Positions 1 through 11,953 of a stretch of DNA of 64,000 bases are shown piece by piece. Made by a program: the position numbers and the translations under genes. Numbering within the stretch: position 1 is the stretch's first letter; each line of letters starts with the position of its first letter. Under the pieces are notes generated by a model. It was not told the DNA's origin. It did no database searches and saw only the letters and a program-made list of their open reading frames with translations. Source of the DNA: Elephas maximus indicus (lineage: Eukaryota; Chordata; Mammalia; Proboscidea; Elephantidae); NCBI RefSeq assembly GCF_024166365.1, contig NC_064846.1, positions 30,773,866 through 30,837,865 on the forward strand, in the 5' to 3' direction.

Positions 1-1770
1 ATATTCATCCCTGTTAAGGATGGGAAAAGTCACTTTTCATTCAAAGGAAATCAAGGGAAAAGAGTCATTTACCGAATATGTGGTTTGACTTGGAGAGAAG
101 GAGGGAATGTTTGTAATGGAAGAGTTGAACTACTTTCCACAAACTATTGCAAAGGAAGAGGTTGTATTTAGAACCTAATAAAATATTTTCGTCCACGCGT
201 TCTGGGTGCATATTTGTACAATACCAGGTGGGGATGTAGTATTATGGGAGCTGAAAAATGTTATGCTCCAAGACGTAAATCTATACAACTAAAGCTCATT
301 GGTAGAGGTTGCCAAATACTTAACAGAATTTTACACTTGTTAGTTGCCATGGAGTCAGCCCAAACCCATGACAACCTCACCTATAACAGAAAAACAAAAA
401 ACAACATTGCCAGTCCTGTGCCATCTTCATGATTGTTGGTATACAATTTTATACTAAAAAAGAAGAAATTTTATATTACACAGAAGTAAATAAGAAAAGA
501 AGCACTAAGAAGTTTCTTAGTGAAACTTCAAGGGATCGATAAACCTTCCCTAATTACAATTTTTTTTAATTACAACAGATTTCTGATAACAAATTTTATA
601 ATGAAGTACCTTTTCAGTTTAGAGCTGAAGAACTGTTATGAACCATAGTGTTTAGGCAAGATATGATGTATTCATCCATTACAGTTTCAACAGGAGGATT
701 GAACAAGTACTTATGTCTTGGGATAAGCTAAGAGAAGTACCAGCTGAAGGAAGAAAACATTTAAGTGAAATTTCATGACAAGAAATCCTTGATGTTTTGA
801 TATGGCTTCATCTACATCAGAAAAATTGGACATCTGTATATTCCACTGGGAAATTTCTTACAAGCAATGATGATGAACAGGAGAAAAAAAAAAAATAAAG
901 AGAACAAGGCAAGTGCTTTACTTTGAAGACATTTCACAGAATCTTTTTGACCTGGCTTCCCCTGGATAAAACCACATGCTACTTTTCCTTGTAAAACTTT
1001 TTAGAAGATACTGAACTTTTGATGTGAAGGACTGGTGATTGCATACTATTCTTAGTTCATCACTAAGTTCATGATTGACAGGAGACCAAATTTAAATAGA
1101 CTGAGGAGAATCTCTGCAATGAAATAGTCTCAATTATATAAATACATGAATTATGTTAAGAAAAAAATAAAAGTTTCATAGTAATAGAAAATGATTTAAT
1201 CCTCTAATTTTATTATTCAGCCCACTTTGAATACGAATGCGCACTACTATGCTTAAACAGGCATTGTGCTTTCCTAGCTTTTACCACTTAATCAATTGTA
1301 AACATGTATGTAAACACGTGGCTGATCACCATGTATGGCTTGTGTGGTTCTGCTGCTACATGCTTCCCATGCCAGCTACCTCACTCTTCAAATGGTACAG
1401 GGAAGATATGACTAAAGCCACTGGTTCTAGGAAAGATATTTTCCCTACCAGAATACTATTAGACAGAAATGAAGGTAGAGACCTGTCCTTAGTCTTGATA
1501 TTTGGCACTCAATAGATGCTCTATAAATGATGAATAAATGAAATCAAAGGAATTGCACAAAGAAAGGGAATATTTATTTCCCTAAAAGGTTGTGGCTTCT
1601 GGAATTCTCAACAGAAAGCTGAGCTGGATGTTTTTGCAGAACAATAAAGTGTCATGCATTACGGATACTTATTTTTTTTTTCTTTTACCTAAATGTTGAT
1701 AAACTCCTTAGGAATTACAAATTTGAAAATAACTTTAAACATGCTATAGTTGAGAAGTTCAAAAACACCT
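1..1770. other. Intergenic DNA, no gene recognised
   Basis: This is AT-rich sequence. A 92-codon frame near 1237-1515 shows no domain or codon pattern I recognise. The stretch around 1480-1545 ends in a TGAATAAATG-type tail that resembles an L2 3' end, but too little is left to be sure. Nothing else is supported here. Confidence 0.6.
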
Positions 1771-1890
1771 CAGGGAATTAACTGTATCAGAGTTGCTTTT
1801 AAAAATGCAGATTTCAGGGTCCCAGCCCCAGGGATTCTGATTAATTAGGTCTAGGATGAGGCTCAGGAATTTTGAAGCTCCTTAATTATT
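1765..1890 (+). repeat. MER5-like hAT DNA transposon relic
   Basis: The segment reads AAAATGCAGATTTCAGGGTC, then CCCAGCCCC and GGGATTCTGATT, which follows the central part of the old non-autonomous MER5 (Charlie/hAT) family. The terminal inverted repeats are not recognisable. The family name rests on memory. Confidence 0.5.
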
Positions 1891-2079
1891 TTATGTACAC
1901 ACAAGTTTTGCAACAACTGTTATAATTATTAAGCTTAAAGAAGAAAATGTGGCAGAACACATTTGTGGCCTTGAGTTGAAAAAGACTTTTAACAAAACTC
2001 AAAAATCGTAATTTATAAGACACAAAAATTGATGGATTTTCCAAAGTTCAACTTAATAATTTCTGTTCAAAAATGGATA

Positions 2080-2600
2080 CACGAATCAGTAAAAAAATAT
2101 TTGCAACATCTAAAATGGATAATGGATTACAATATAGAATGTATGAATAATTCCAGGCAATAAACAAGAAAAAGATAGACGGTCCTCTGGCAAAATGTGA
2201 AAAGAACAGATAATTGATGGAAGGAGAACCCCGATTTGTTACAGGTATAAACAGAAAAGTTTATACAGGTTTTTAATTAGATAAATGCAAATTGAAGCTA
2301 TAAATTGATACCAATTTATGATCAGCAAAAATGTGTCATTTGGATATAACCAAGTATTAGCAAAAATATGGGGAATTTGTAATTTCAATGTGCTGCTGGT
2401 GGAAGTGTAAATGAGATAGATATTCTAGAGAACAATTGGGCAGCACTTAGTGAAATTAGGAATATGTATACAATGTGACACACTCTTTGATGTCCACCCC
2501 TGAGAACTTTTCACAGAACTTCATAAGAAGACATACATAAAAATATATTTGTACATATTTGCAGCATGATTTATGGCATTGAGGCTTTGGAGGTAGGCCT
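2080..2600 (+). repeat. Ancient L1 3' part (L1M-like)
   Basis: The text around 2390-2580 follows the ORF2 C-terminal and 3' part of old mammalian L1s: a CTGCTGGTGGAAGTGTAAAT stretch, a TTCTAGAGAACAATTGGGCA stretch, then a CATATTTGCAGCATGATTTA stretch. It is heavily decayed and has no usable frame. RTE-A begins about 50 bases further on. Confidence 0.55.
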
Positions 2601-3214
2601 GGAGTAACCACAAGAGGAAAAGATAATTTAAAATGTTGGATACATGCTATGGACTGCTGTTAGGTGCTGTCGAATTGGTTCAGGATCATAGTGACACTAT
2701 GTTCAACAGAATGAAACACTAACCCGTCCTGCACTAGCCTTATAATTGTTGTTACGCTTGAGCCCATTGTTGTAGCAACTGTGTCAATCGATCTCATTGA
2801 GGGTCTTTCTCTTTTTTGCTGACCCTCTACTTTACCAAGCATGATATCCTTCTGCAGGAACTGGCCCCTCATAACATGTCCAAAGTATGTGAGACTAAGT
2901 CTTTCCTTCCTTGCTTCTAAGCAAGGATATGCTCCTTCCAGGACAGATTTGTTCATTCTTCTGACAGTCCATGATATAGTCAATATTCTTTGCCAACACT
3001 ATAATTCAAAGGCATCAATTCTTTGGTCTTCTTTACTCATTGTCCAGTTTTCGCATGCCTATGAGGTGATTGAAAACACCATGTCTTGGGTCAGGCTCAC
3101 CTTAGCCCTTAAAGTGATATTTTTTATTTTTAACATACAGATTGAATAAGTATGGTGAAAAGATACAACCCTGACACACACCTTTCCAGATTTTGAACCA
3201 CACAGTAGCCCTTA

Positions 3215-3386
3215 AAAAAACACAAAACCAAAACCAGTGCCGTCGAGTAGATTCCGACTCATAGCGACCCTATAGGACAGAGTAGAACTGTCCCGTAGAG
3301 TTTCCAAGGAGCTCCTGGCGGATGTGAACTGCCGACCCTTTGGTTAGGAGCCATAGCACTTAACCACTACACCACCAGGGTTTCCC
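3215..3386 (-). repeat. AfroSINE in RTE-A
   Basis: This is a tRNA-derived SINE read on the minus strand, from the head (complement of CCACCAGGGTTTCC) to an A-rich tail. It is bounded by AGTAGCCCTTA at 3204-3214 and AGTATCCCTTA at 3387-3397, an 11-bp duplication of RTE-A with one mismatch. Confidence 0.9.
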
Positions 3387-4734
3387 AGTATCCCTTAGTA
3401 CTGTTCAAAAGACTGCCTCTTGGCCTATGTACAGGTTCTTCATGAGCACAATTAAGTGTTCTGGAAATTCCCATTCTTTGTAACGTTTCCATAATTTGTT
3501 ATGATCCACAAAGTTGAATGCCTTTGCATAGTCAATAAAAAAACTAGTAAACGTCTTTCTGGTATTCTCTGCTTTCAGCCAAGATCCATCTGACATCAGC
3601 AATGATATCCCTCATTCTATGTCCTCTTCTGAATCTGATGAATTTCTGGGAGTTCCCTGTTGATATACTGCTGCAACTGATTTTGAATGATCTTCAGCAA
3701 AATTTTCCTTGTTTGTGATATTTTTATTGTTCGATAACTTCTGCATTCTGTTGGATCACCTTTCTTAGGAATGGGCACAAATATGAATTTCTTCCAATCA
3801 GTTGGCCAGGTAACTATCTTCCAAATTTTTTTTTAATAATTTTTATTGTGCTTTAAGTGGAAGTTTACAAATCAAGTCAATCTCTCACACAAAAACTTAT
3901 ATACACCTTACTACATACTCCCAATTACTCTCCCCATAATGAGACAGCCCGCTCCCCCTCTCCACTCTCTCTTTTCGTGTCCATTTCAATAGCTTCTAAC
4001 CCCCTCTATCTTCTCTTCTCCCCTCCAGGCAGGAGATGCCAACATAGTCTCACGTGTCCACCTGATCCAAGAAGCTCACTCCTCACCAGCATCCCTCTCC
4101 AACCCATTTTCCAGTCCAATCCATGTCTGAAGAGTTGGCTTCAGGAATGGTTCTTGTCCTGAGCCAACAGAAGGTCTGGGGACCATGACCACGGTGGTCC
4201 TTCTAGTCTCAGTCAGACCATTAAGTCTGGTCTTTTTATGAGAATTTGGGGTCTGCATCTCACTGCTCTCCTGCCCCCCTTGGGGATTCTCTGTTGTGTC
4301 CCCTGTCAGGGCAGTCATCGGTTGTGGCCAGGCACCATCTATTTCTTCTGGTCTCAAGATGATGTAGTCTCTGGTTCATGTGGCCCTTTCTGTCTCTTGG
4401 GATCATAACTGCCTTGTGTCCTTGGTGTTCTTCATTCTCCTTTGATCCAGGTGGGCTGAGACTTATTGGTGCATCTTAGATGGCCGCTTGCTAGCATTTA
4501 AGACCCCAGACACCACTCTTTAAAGTGGAATGCAGAATGTTTTCTTTGTAGATATTATTATGCCAATTGACTTAGATGTCCCCTGAAACCATGGTCCCCA
4601 GACCTCTGCCCCTGCTACGCTGGCCTTCAAAGCATTCAGTTTATTCAGGAAACTTCTTTGCTTTTGGTTTAGTCTAGTTGTAGTGACCTTCCCTGTATTG
4701 TAAGCTGTCTTTCCCTTCACCTAAAGTAGTTCTT

Positions 4735-7700
4735 CCCCCACGTGTCTGTCAGTTTGTCGTACTGTGGGGACTTGTGTGTTGCTGTGATGCTGGAAGCTAT
4801 GCCACTGGTATTCGGATGTCAGCAGGGTCACCCATGGAGGACAGGTTTCAGCTGAGCTTCCAGACTAAGACAGACTAGGAAGAAGGACCCGGCAGTCCAC
4901 TTCTGAAAAGCATTAGCCGGTGAAAACCTTATGAAGAACAGCAGAACATTGTCTGGTATACTGCTGGAAGATGAGCCCCCCAGGTTGGAATGCACTCAAG
5001 AGATGACTGGGGAAGAGCTGCCTCCTCAAAGTAGTGTCGACCTTAATGACGTGGACAGAGTAAAGCTTTCAGGACCTTCATTTCCTGTTGTGGCATGACT
5101 CAAAATGAGAAGAAACAGCTGCAAACATCCATTAATAATTGGAACCTGGAAAGTACGAAGTATGACTCTAATAAAATTGGCAATCGTCAAAAATGAAATG
5201 GAATGCATAAAAATCGATATCCTAGGCATTAGTGAGCTGAAATGGACTGGCATTGGCCATTTTGAATCAGACAGGCATATAGTCTACTATGCTGGGAATG
5301 ACAACTCGAAGAGCAATGGTGTTGCATTCATCGTCAAAAAGAATGTTTCAAGATCTATCCTGAAGTACAACGTTGTCAGTGATAGGATAATATCCATACG
5401 CCTACAAGGAAGACCAGTTAATACGACTATTATTCAAATTTACGCACCAACCACTAGGGCCAAAGATGAAAAAACAGAAGATTTGTATCAGCTGCTACAG
5501 TCTGAAATTGATCGAACATGCAATCAAGATGCATTGATAATTACTGGCAATTGGACTGCAAAAGTTGGAAGCAAAGAAGAAGGATCAGTAGTTGGGAAAT
5601 ATGGCCTTCATGATAGAAACAATGGCAGAGACCGAATGATAGAATTTTGCAAGACCAATGGCTTCTTCATTGCAAATACCTTCTTTCACCAACATGAACT
5701 GTGACTATACACATGGACTTCGCCAGATGGAACACACAGAAATCAAATTGACTACATCTGTGGAAAGAGACAATGGAAAAACTCAATATCATCAGTCAGA
5801 ACAAGGCCAGGGGCCGACTGTGGAACAGACCGTCAATTGCTCGTATGCAAGTTCAAGCTGAACCTGAAGAAAATCAGAGCAAATCCACGAGAGCCAAAAT
5901 ATGACCTTGAGTATATCCCACCTGAATTTAGAGACCATCTCAAGAATAGATTTGACACATTGAACACTAGTGACCGCAGACCAGATGAGTTGTGGAAGGA
6001 CATCATGGACATCATCCATGAAGAAAGCAAGAGGTCACTGAAAAGACAGAAAAGAAAGAAAAGACCAAGATGGATGTCAGAGGAGACTCTCAAACTTGTT
6101 TTTGAGCGTCGAGCAGCTAAAGCAAAAGGAAGAATTGATGAAGTAAAAGATCTGAACAGAAGATTTGAAAGGGCCTCTCAAGAAGACAAAGTAAAGTATT
6201 ATAATGACATGTGCAAAGAGCTGGAGATGGAAAACCAAAAGGGAAGAACAGGCTTGGCGTTTCTCAAGCTGAAAGAACTGAAGAAAAAATTCAAGCCTCG
6301 AGTTGCAATAGTGAAGGATTCCATGGGGAAAATATTAAACGATGCAGGAAGCATCAAAAGAAGATGGAAGGAATACACAGAGTCATTATACCAAAAAGAA
6401 TTAGTTGATATTCAACCATTTCAAGAGGTGGCATATGATCAGGAACCAATGGTACTGAAGGAAGAAGTCCAAGCTGCTCTGAAGGCATCGGTGAAAAACA
6501 AGGCTGCAGGAATTGATGGAATATCAATTGAGATGTTTCAACAAACAGATGCAGTGCTGGGGGTGCTCACTTGTGTATGCCAAGAAATATGGAAGACAGC
6601 TTCCTGGCCAACTGACTGGAAAAAAAGATCCATATTTATGCCTATTCCCAAGAAAGGTGATCCAACCGAATGTGGAAATTATAGAACAATATCATTAATA
6701 TCACACCCAAGCAAAATTTTGCTAAAGATCATTCAAAAACGGCTGCAGCAGTATATCGACAGGGAACTACCAGAAATTCTGGCTGGTTTCAGAAGAGGAC
6801 GTGGAACCAGGCTTGTCATTGCTGATGTCAGATGGACCCTGGTTGAAAGCAGAGAATACCAGAAAGATATTTACCTGTATTTTATTGACTATGCAAAGGC
6901 ATTCGACTGTGTGGATCATAACAAACTATGGATAACACTGCCAAGAATGGGAATTCCAGAACACTTAATTGTGCTCATGAGGAACCTTTACATAGATCAA
7001 GAGGTGGTTGTTCGGACAGAACAAGGGGATACTGATTGGTTTAAAGTCAGGAAAGGCGTGCGTCAGGGTTGTATTCTTTCACCATACCTATTTAATTTGT
7101 ATGCTGAGCAAATAATACGAGAAGCTGGACTATACGAAGAAAAATGGGGCATCTGGATTGGAGGAAGACTCATTAACAACCTGCGTTATGCAGATGACAC
7201 AAACTTGCTTGCTGAAACTGAAAAGGACTTGAAGTACTTATTAATGAAGATCAAAGACCACAGCCTTCAGTGTGGATTGCACCTCAACATAAAGAAAACA
7301 AAAATCCTCACAACTGGACCAATGAGCAACATCATGATAAACGAAGAAAAGATTGAAGTTGTCAAGGATTTCATTTTACTTGAATCCACAATCAACAGCC
7401 ATGGAAGCAGCAGTTAAGAAATCAAAAGATGCACTGCATTGGGCAAATCTGCTGCAAAGGACCTCTTCAAAGTTTTGAAGAGCAAAGATGTCACCCTGAA
7501 GACTAAGGTGTGCCTGACCAAAGCCATGGCATTTTCAACCACGTCATACGCGTGTGAAAGCTGGACAATGAATAAGGAAGACCGAAGAAGAATTGAGGCC
7601 TTTGAATTGTGGTGTTGGTGAAGAATATTGAATATACCATGGACTGCCAAAAAAATGAACAAATCTGTCTTGGAAGAAGTGCAACCAGAATGCTCCTTAG

Positions 7701-7971
7701 AGGCAAGGATGGAGAGACTGTGTCTTACATACTTTGGACATGTTGTCAGGTGGGATCAGTCCCTGGAGAAGAACTTCATGCTTGGCAGAATACAGGGTCA
7801 GAGGAAAAGAGGAAGACTCTCAAAGAGGTGGACTGACACAGTGGCTGCAACAATGAACTTAAGCATAACAACGATTGTAAGGATGGCGCAGGACCGCACA
7901 GTGTTTTGTTCTGTTGTGCATAGGGTCATATGAGTTGGAACCGACTCGACGGCACCTAACAACAACAACAG
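4735..7971 (+). mobile_element. RTE-C: nearly intact full-length RTE/BovB-type LINE
   Basis: The element starts with the RTE 5' end (CCCCCACGTGTCTGTCAG) and ends with CGGCACCTAACAACAACAAC. It sits in the 3' UTR of L1-B: L1 text stops at GTAGTTCTT (4726-4734) and resumes at GTCGTTCTT (7973-7981), a 9-bp target duplication with one mismatch. The 3.24-kb length fits an RTE. A 370-bp leader precedes the single coding region. Of all RTE copies in the window this has the best-kept frame, so it is probably the youngest or from a late-active lineage. RTE/BovB elements in Afrotheria are known for probable horizontal origin; nothing in this window tests that. Confidence 0.92.
5105..7933 (+). pseudogene. 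RTE-C endonuclease-reverse transcriptase, three in-frame stops
   Basis: One reading frame runs for 942 codons from ATG 5105 to the stop at 7931-7933, with no frameshift. It is broken only by TGA 5702-5704, TAA 7415-7417 and TGA 7619-7621. A stop just upstream (5096-5098) supports this start. Residues 1-200 form an APE-type endonuclease: GTWKVR, the LGISELKWTG segment with its acidic residue, and YAPTT. The motif that reads GDWNAKVG in RTE-H is GNWTAKVG here, so a metal-binding Asp looks lost. The reverse transcriptase follows: AGFRRGRGT, FIDYAKAFD (6881-6907), GVRQGCILSP and YADD (7187-7198). The C-terminus has the RKRGR-type basic stretch common in this family. The protein would nick DNA and reverse-transcribe its own RNA, but this copy cannot make it whole. 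Confidence 0.9.
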
Positions 7972-8426
7972 GGTCGTTCTTATCTACTGTCTAATTAGTG
8001 AATACCCCTCTCCCACCCTCCCTCCCTCCCTCCTCTCGTAACCACAAAAGAATGTTTTCTTCTGAGTTTAAACTATTTCTCAGGATCTTATAATAGTGGT
8101 CTTATGCAACATTTGTCCTTTTGCCTCTGACTAATTTCACTCAGCATAATGCCTTACAGGTTCTTCCATGTTATGAAATGTTTTACAGATTCGTCACTGT
8201 TCTTTATCAATATGTAGTATTCCACTGTGTGAATATACCATAATTTATTTATCCATTCTTCCGTTGATGGGCACCGTGGTTGCTTCCATCTTTTTGCTAT
8301 TGTAAACAGTGCTGCAATAAACAGGGGTGTGCATACATCTGTTCTTGTAAAGGCTCTTATTTATCTAGGATATATTCCAAGGAGTGGGATTGCTGGATCA
8401 TATGGTAGTTCTATTTCTAGCTTTTT

Positions 8427-8878
8427 TTAAAAAAAAATAATTTTTATTGTGCTTTAAGTGAAAGTTTACAAATCAAGTCAGTCTCTCACATATAACCTTA
8501 TATACACCTTACTACATACTCCCATTTACTCTCTCTCCAACGAGTCAGCCCACTCCCTCCTTCCAATCTCTCCTTTTGTAACCATTTTGCCAGTTTCTAA
8601 TCCCCTCTACCCTCCCATCTCCCCTCTAGACAAGAGATGCCAACATAGTCTCAAGTGTCCACAAGGTGCAAGTAGCTCACTCGTCACCAGCATCTCTCTC
8701 CAACCCACTGTCCAGTCCAATCCATGTCTGACGAGTTGGCTTCAGGAATGGTTCCTGTCCTGAGCCAACAGAAGGTTTAGGGACAATGCCCACTGGGGCC
8801 CTTCTAGTCTCAGTCAGACCATTAAGTCTGGTCTTTTTAAGAGAATTTGGGGTCTGCATCCTACTATTCTCCTGCTCC
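8427..8878 (-). mobile_element. L1-D: L1 3' UTR fragment inserted in L1-B
   Basis: About 450 bp of L1 3' UTR on the minus strand begins with the AATAATTTTTATTGTGCTTT block seen in five other places in the window. CTAGCTTTTT flanks it at 8417-8426 and 8879-8888, a target duplication of ORF2 sequence in L1-B. The 101-codon frame inside is 3' UTR and not a gene. Confidence 0.85.
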
Positions 8879-11786
8879 CTAGCTTTTTAAGGAAGCGCCA
8901 AATTGTTTTCCAAAGTGGTTGTACCATTTGACGTTCCCACCAGCAGTGTAGAAGTGTTCCCATCTCTCCACAGCCTCTCCAACATTTATTATTTTGTGTT
9001 GTTTGGATTAATGCCAGCCTTGTTGGAGTGAGATGAATCTCGTTGTAGCTTTGATTTGCAATTCTCTAATGGCTAATGATAGTGAGCATTTCCTCATGTA
9101 TGTGTTAGCTACCTGAATGTCTTCTTTAGTGAAGTATCTGTTCATATCTTTTGCCCATTTTTTAATTGGATTATTTGTCTTTTTGTAGCTGAGTTTTTGC
9201 AGTAACATGTAGATTTTTGAGATCAGCTGGTGATCGGAATTTTCATAGCTAAAAACTTTTTTCCCAGTCTGTAGGTAGTCTTTTTAGTCTTTTGGTGAAG
9301 TCTTTGGGTGAGCGTAGGTGTTTGATTTTTAGGAGCTCCCAGTTATCTAGTTTTTCTTCTGCATTCTTAATAATTTTTTATACTGTTTATGCCATGTACT
9401 AGGGCTTCTAACATTGTCCCTATTTTTTCTTTCATGATCTTTATAGTTTTAGATTTTATATTTAGTTCTTTGATCCATTTTGAGCTCGTTTTTGTGCATG
9501 GAGTGAGGTATGGGTCTTGTTTTCATTTTTTTACAGATGGATATCCAGTTATGCCAGCACCGTTTGTTATAAAGACTGTCTTTTCCCAATTTAACTGTTT
9601 TGGGGCCTTTGTCAAATATCAACTGCTTATATGTGGATAGATTTACTTCTGGATTCTCAATTCTTTTCCATTGGTCTATGTATCTGTTGTTGTACCAGTA
9701 CCAGGCTGTTTTGAGTACTGTGGAGGTATAATAGGTTCTAAAATCTGGTAGAGTAAGGCCTCCCACTTTGTACTTCTTTTTTAGTAATGTCTTACTTATC
9801 CGGGGCCTCTTTCCCTTCCATATGAAGTTGATGATTTGTTTCTCCATCTCATGAAAGAATGTCATTGGAACTTGAATTGGAATTGTATTAAATGTATAGA
9901 TCACTTTTGGTAGAATAGACATGTTTATAATGTTAAGCCTTCCTATCAAATTTCTTGACATAGATGAGTGAATGTTCCCGGCACTGTATCTTTTTGTTGA
10001 AACACTTCTACTGGTATTCCATCAATTCCTGGAGCCTTGTTTTTTGCCAGTGTCTTCAGCGCAGCTTGGACTTCTTCCTAAAGTATCATTGGTTCTCGAT
10101 TACATTCTGTCTCCTGAAATGGTTGAACATCATCCAGTTCTTTTTGGTACAGTGATTCTCTGTATTCCTTCCATATTCTTTGAATGCTTCCTGGATAGTT
10201 TAATATTTTCCCCATAGACTCTTTCAGTATTACAACTCAACGCTTGAATTTTTTTTCCAGTTCTTTCAGCTTGAGAAATGCTGACCGTGTTCTTCCCTTT
10301 TGGTTTTGTAACTCCAGGTCTTTGCACAATTCATTATCATACTTTACTTTGTCTTCTGCAGCTGCCCTTTGAAATCTTCTGTTCAGGTCATTTACTTTAT
10401 TTCTTCCTTTTGCTTTAGCTACTCTATGTTGAAGAGATAGTTTCAGAGTCTCATTTGACATCTATTTTGGTCTTTTCTTTCTCTCTTGTCTTTTTAATGA
10501 CCTAACTCTGTCTTCATATATGATGTCTTTCAAGTCATTACACACCTTGTTTGGTTTTTGGTCACTAGTGCTTAATGAGTCAGATCTCACCTGTCTGTGG
10601 TGGCTTGCCTGTTGCCGTGATGCTGGAAGCTATGCCACCAGTATTTCAAACACCAACAGGGTCACCCATGGTGGACAGATTTCAGTGGAGCTTCCAGACT
10701 GCAACAAACTAGGAAGAAGGATCTATCAGTCCATTTCTGAAAAAAATTAGCCAGTGAAAACCTTATAAATAGCCGTGGAATATTTGATATCATGGTGGAA
10801 GATGAACCCCTCAGGTTGGAAGGCGCTGAAAAGACAACTGGGGAAGAGCTTCCTCCTTATAGAGTTGACCTTAATGACGTGGAAGGGGTCTAGCTTTTGG
10901 GACCTTCATTTGCTGGTGTGGCACCACTCAAAATGACTCAAAATCAGCTGCAAACATTCATTAATAATCAGAACGTGGAATGTATGAAGTATGAATCCAG
11001 AAAAATCAGAAATTATAAAAAATGACATTGAACTCATAAACATCAAAAGCCTAGGCATTAGTGAGCTGAAATGGACTTATATTGGCCGTTTTGAATTGCA
11101 TAATAATATGGTCTACTATACTGGGAATGACAAATTAAAGAGTAATAGGGTCACATTCACTGTCAAAAAGAACATTTCAAGATCTATCCTGAAGTACAAT
11201 GCTGCCAGTGATAAGACAATATCCATACGCCTACAAGGAAGATCAGTTAATATGACTATTATCCAAATTTACCAACCAACCACTGATGTCAAAGATGAGG
11301 AAATTGAAGATTTTTGCCAACTTCTGCAGTCTGAAATTGATCAAACATGCAGTCAAGATACACTGATAATTACTGATGATTGGAATGCCAAAGTTTGAAA
11401 CAAAGAAGAAGGAACAGTAGTTGGAAAGTATGGGTTTCGTAATAGAAACATCAGAGATCGCATGGTAGAATATTGCAAGACCAACAACTTCTTCATTGCA
11501 AATACCTTTTTTCAACAACATATTTGTGGACCTTGCCAGATGAAAGACACAGGAATGAAATTGACTACATCTATGGTAACAGATGATGGAAAAGCTCAAT
11601 ATCAGCAGTCAGAACAAGGCCAGGGGCTGACTGTGGAGCAGACCAGCAATTACTCATATGCAAATTCAAGTTGAAGCTGAAAAAAATTAGGACAAGTCCA
11701 CCAGAGCCAAAATACTACCTTGAGTATATTCCACCAGAATTTAGAGGCCATCTCAAGAATAGTTTTGGCACATACTATGGATTACC

Positions 11787-11953
11787 AGGAGCCCTGGTGG
11801 CACAGTGGTTAAGAGCTCAGCTGCTAACGAAAAGGTTGGCAGTTCAAATACACTGGCAACGGGTTCAAAACCCCATGGGGCAATTCTACTCTATCCCATA
11901 GGATTGCTATGAGTCGGAATCAACTTGATGGCAGTGTTTTTTTTTTTTTTTTA
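11787..11953 (+). repeat. AfroSINE
   Basis: The head GGAGCCCTGGTGGCACAGTG is followed by a B-box-like TTCAAATAC, the body, and a long poly(T) at 11937-11952. It begins five bases after the RTE-A target duplication. I could not find its own duplication. Confidence 0.85.

Larger units (their letters stand above)
3830..9946 (-). mobile_element. L1-B: 5'-truncated L1 inserted in RTE-A, itself interrupted
   Basis: This is an L1 3' UTR and ORF2 C-terminal region on the minus strand, present as 3830-4734, 7981-8426 and 8879-9946. The poly(T) at 3826-3834 marks its 3' end. The 5' truncation falls inside ORF2, near the point matching 45435 in the full-length copy. RTE-A sequence resumes at 9947; CAAATTT flanks both sides (3822 and 9947). 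The minus-strand frame at 9449-9961 (170 codons) resembles an internal L1 ORF2 segment. About 2.4 kb of L1 remains once insertions are removed. Confidence 0.85.
2654..11769 (-). mobile_element. RTE-A: full-length RTE/BovB LINE, 5' part inverted, with nested insertions
   Basis: The element is RTE-type. Its 3' part lies on the minus strand in three pieces (2654-3214, 3387-3829, 9947-10590). Its 5' part (about 10591-11769) lies on the plus strand. The outer limits are set by a 12-bp target duplication with one mismatch: ACATGCTATGGA at 2642-2653 and ACATACTATGGA at 11770-11781. At the inversion the plus part starts near the RTE 5' end, and its outer end stops where the minus part starts, with an overlap of about ten bases. 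This is the layout expected from twin priming. Length without insertions is close to the 3.2 kb of RTE-C. The frame is broken by many stops. Confidence 0.85.

Noticed and set aside
5837..7417. 526-codon frame as a host gene
   Set aside because: It is the reverse transcriptase part of RTE-C. The same frame continues on both sides across single stop codons, and similar text recurs in six other RTE copies in the window.
4735..7971. Recent horizontal transfer of RTE-C into this genome
   Set aside because: BovB-type elements are known for horizontal transfer, but several RTE copies of different age are present here, so this copy was most simply produced by resident elements.
8458..8763. Ser/Pro-rich 90-100-codon frames at 3857, 8458, 43082 and 59705
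   Set aside because: All four are the same stretch of L1 3' UTR read in antisense. Recurrence reflects L1 copies and not a gene family.
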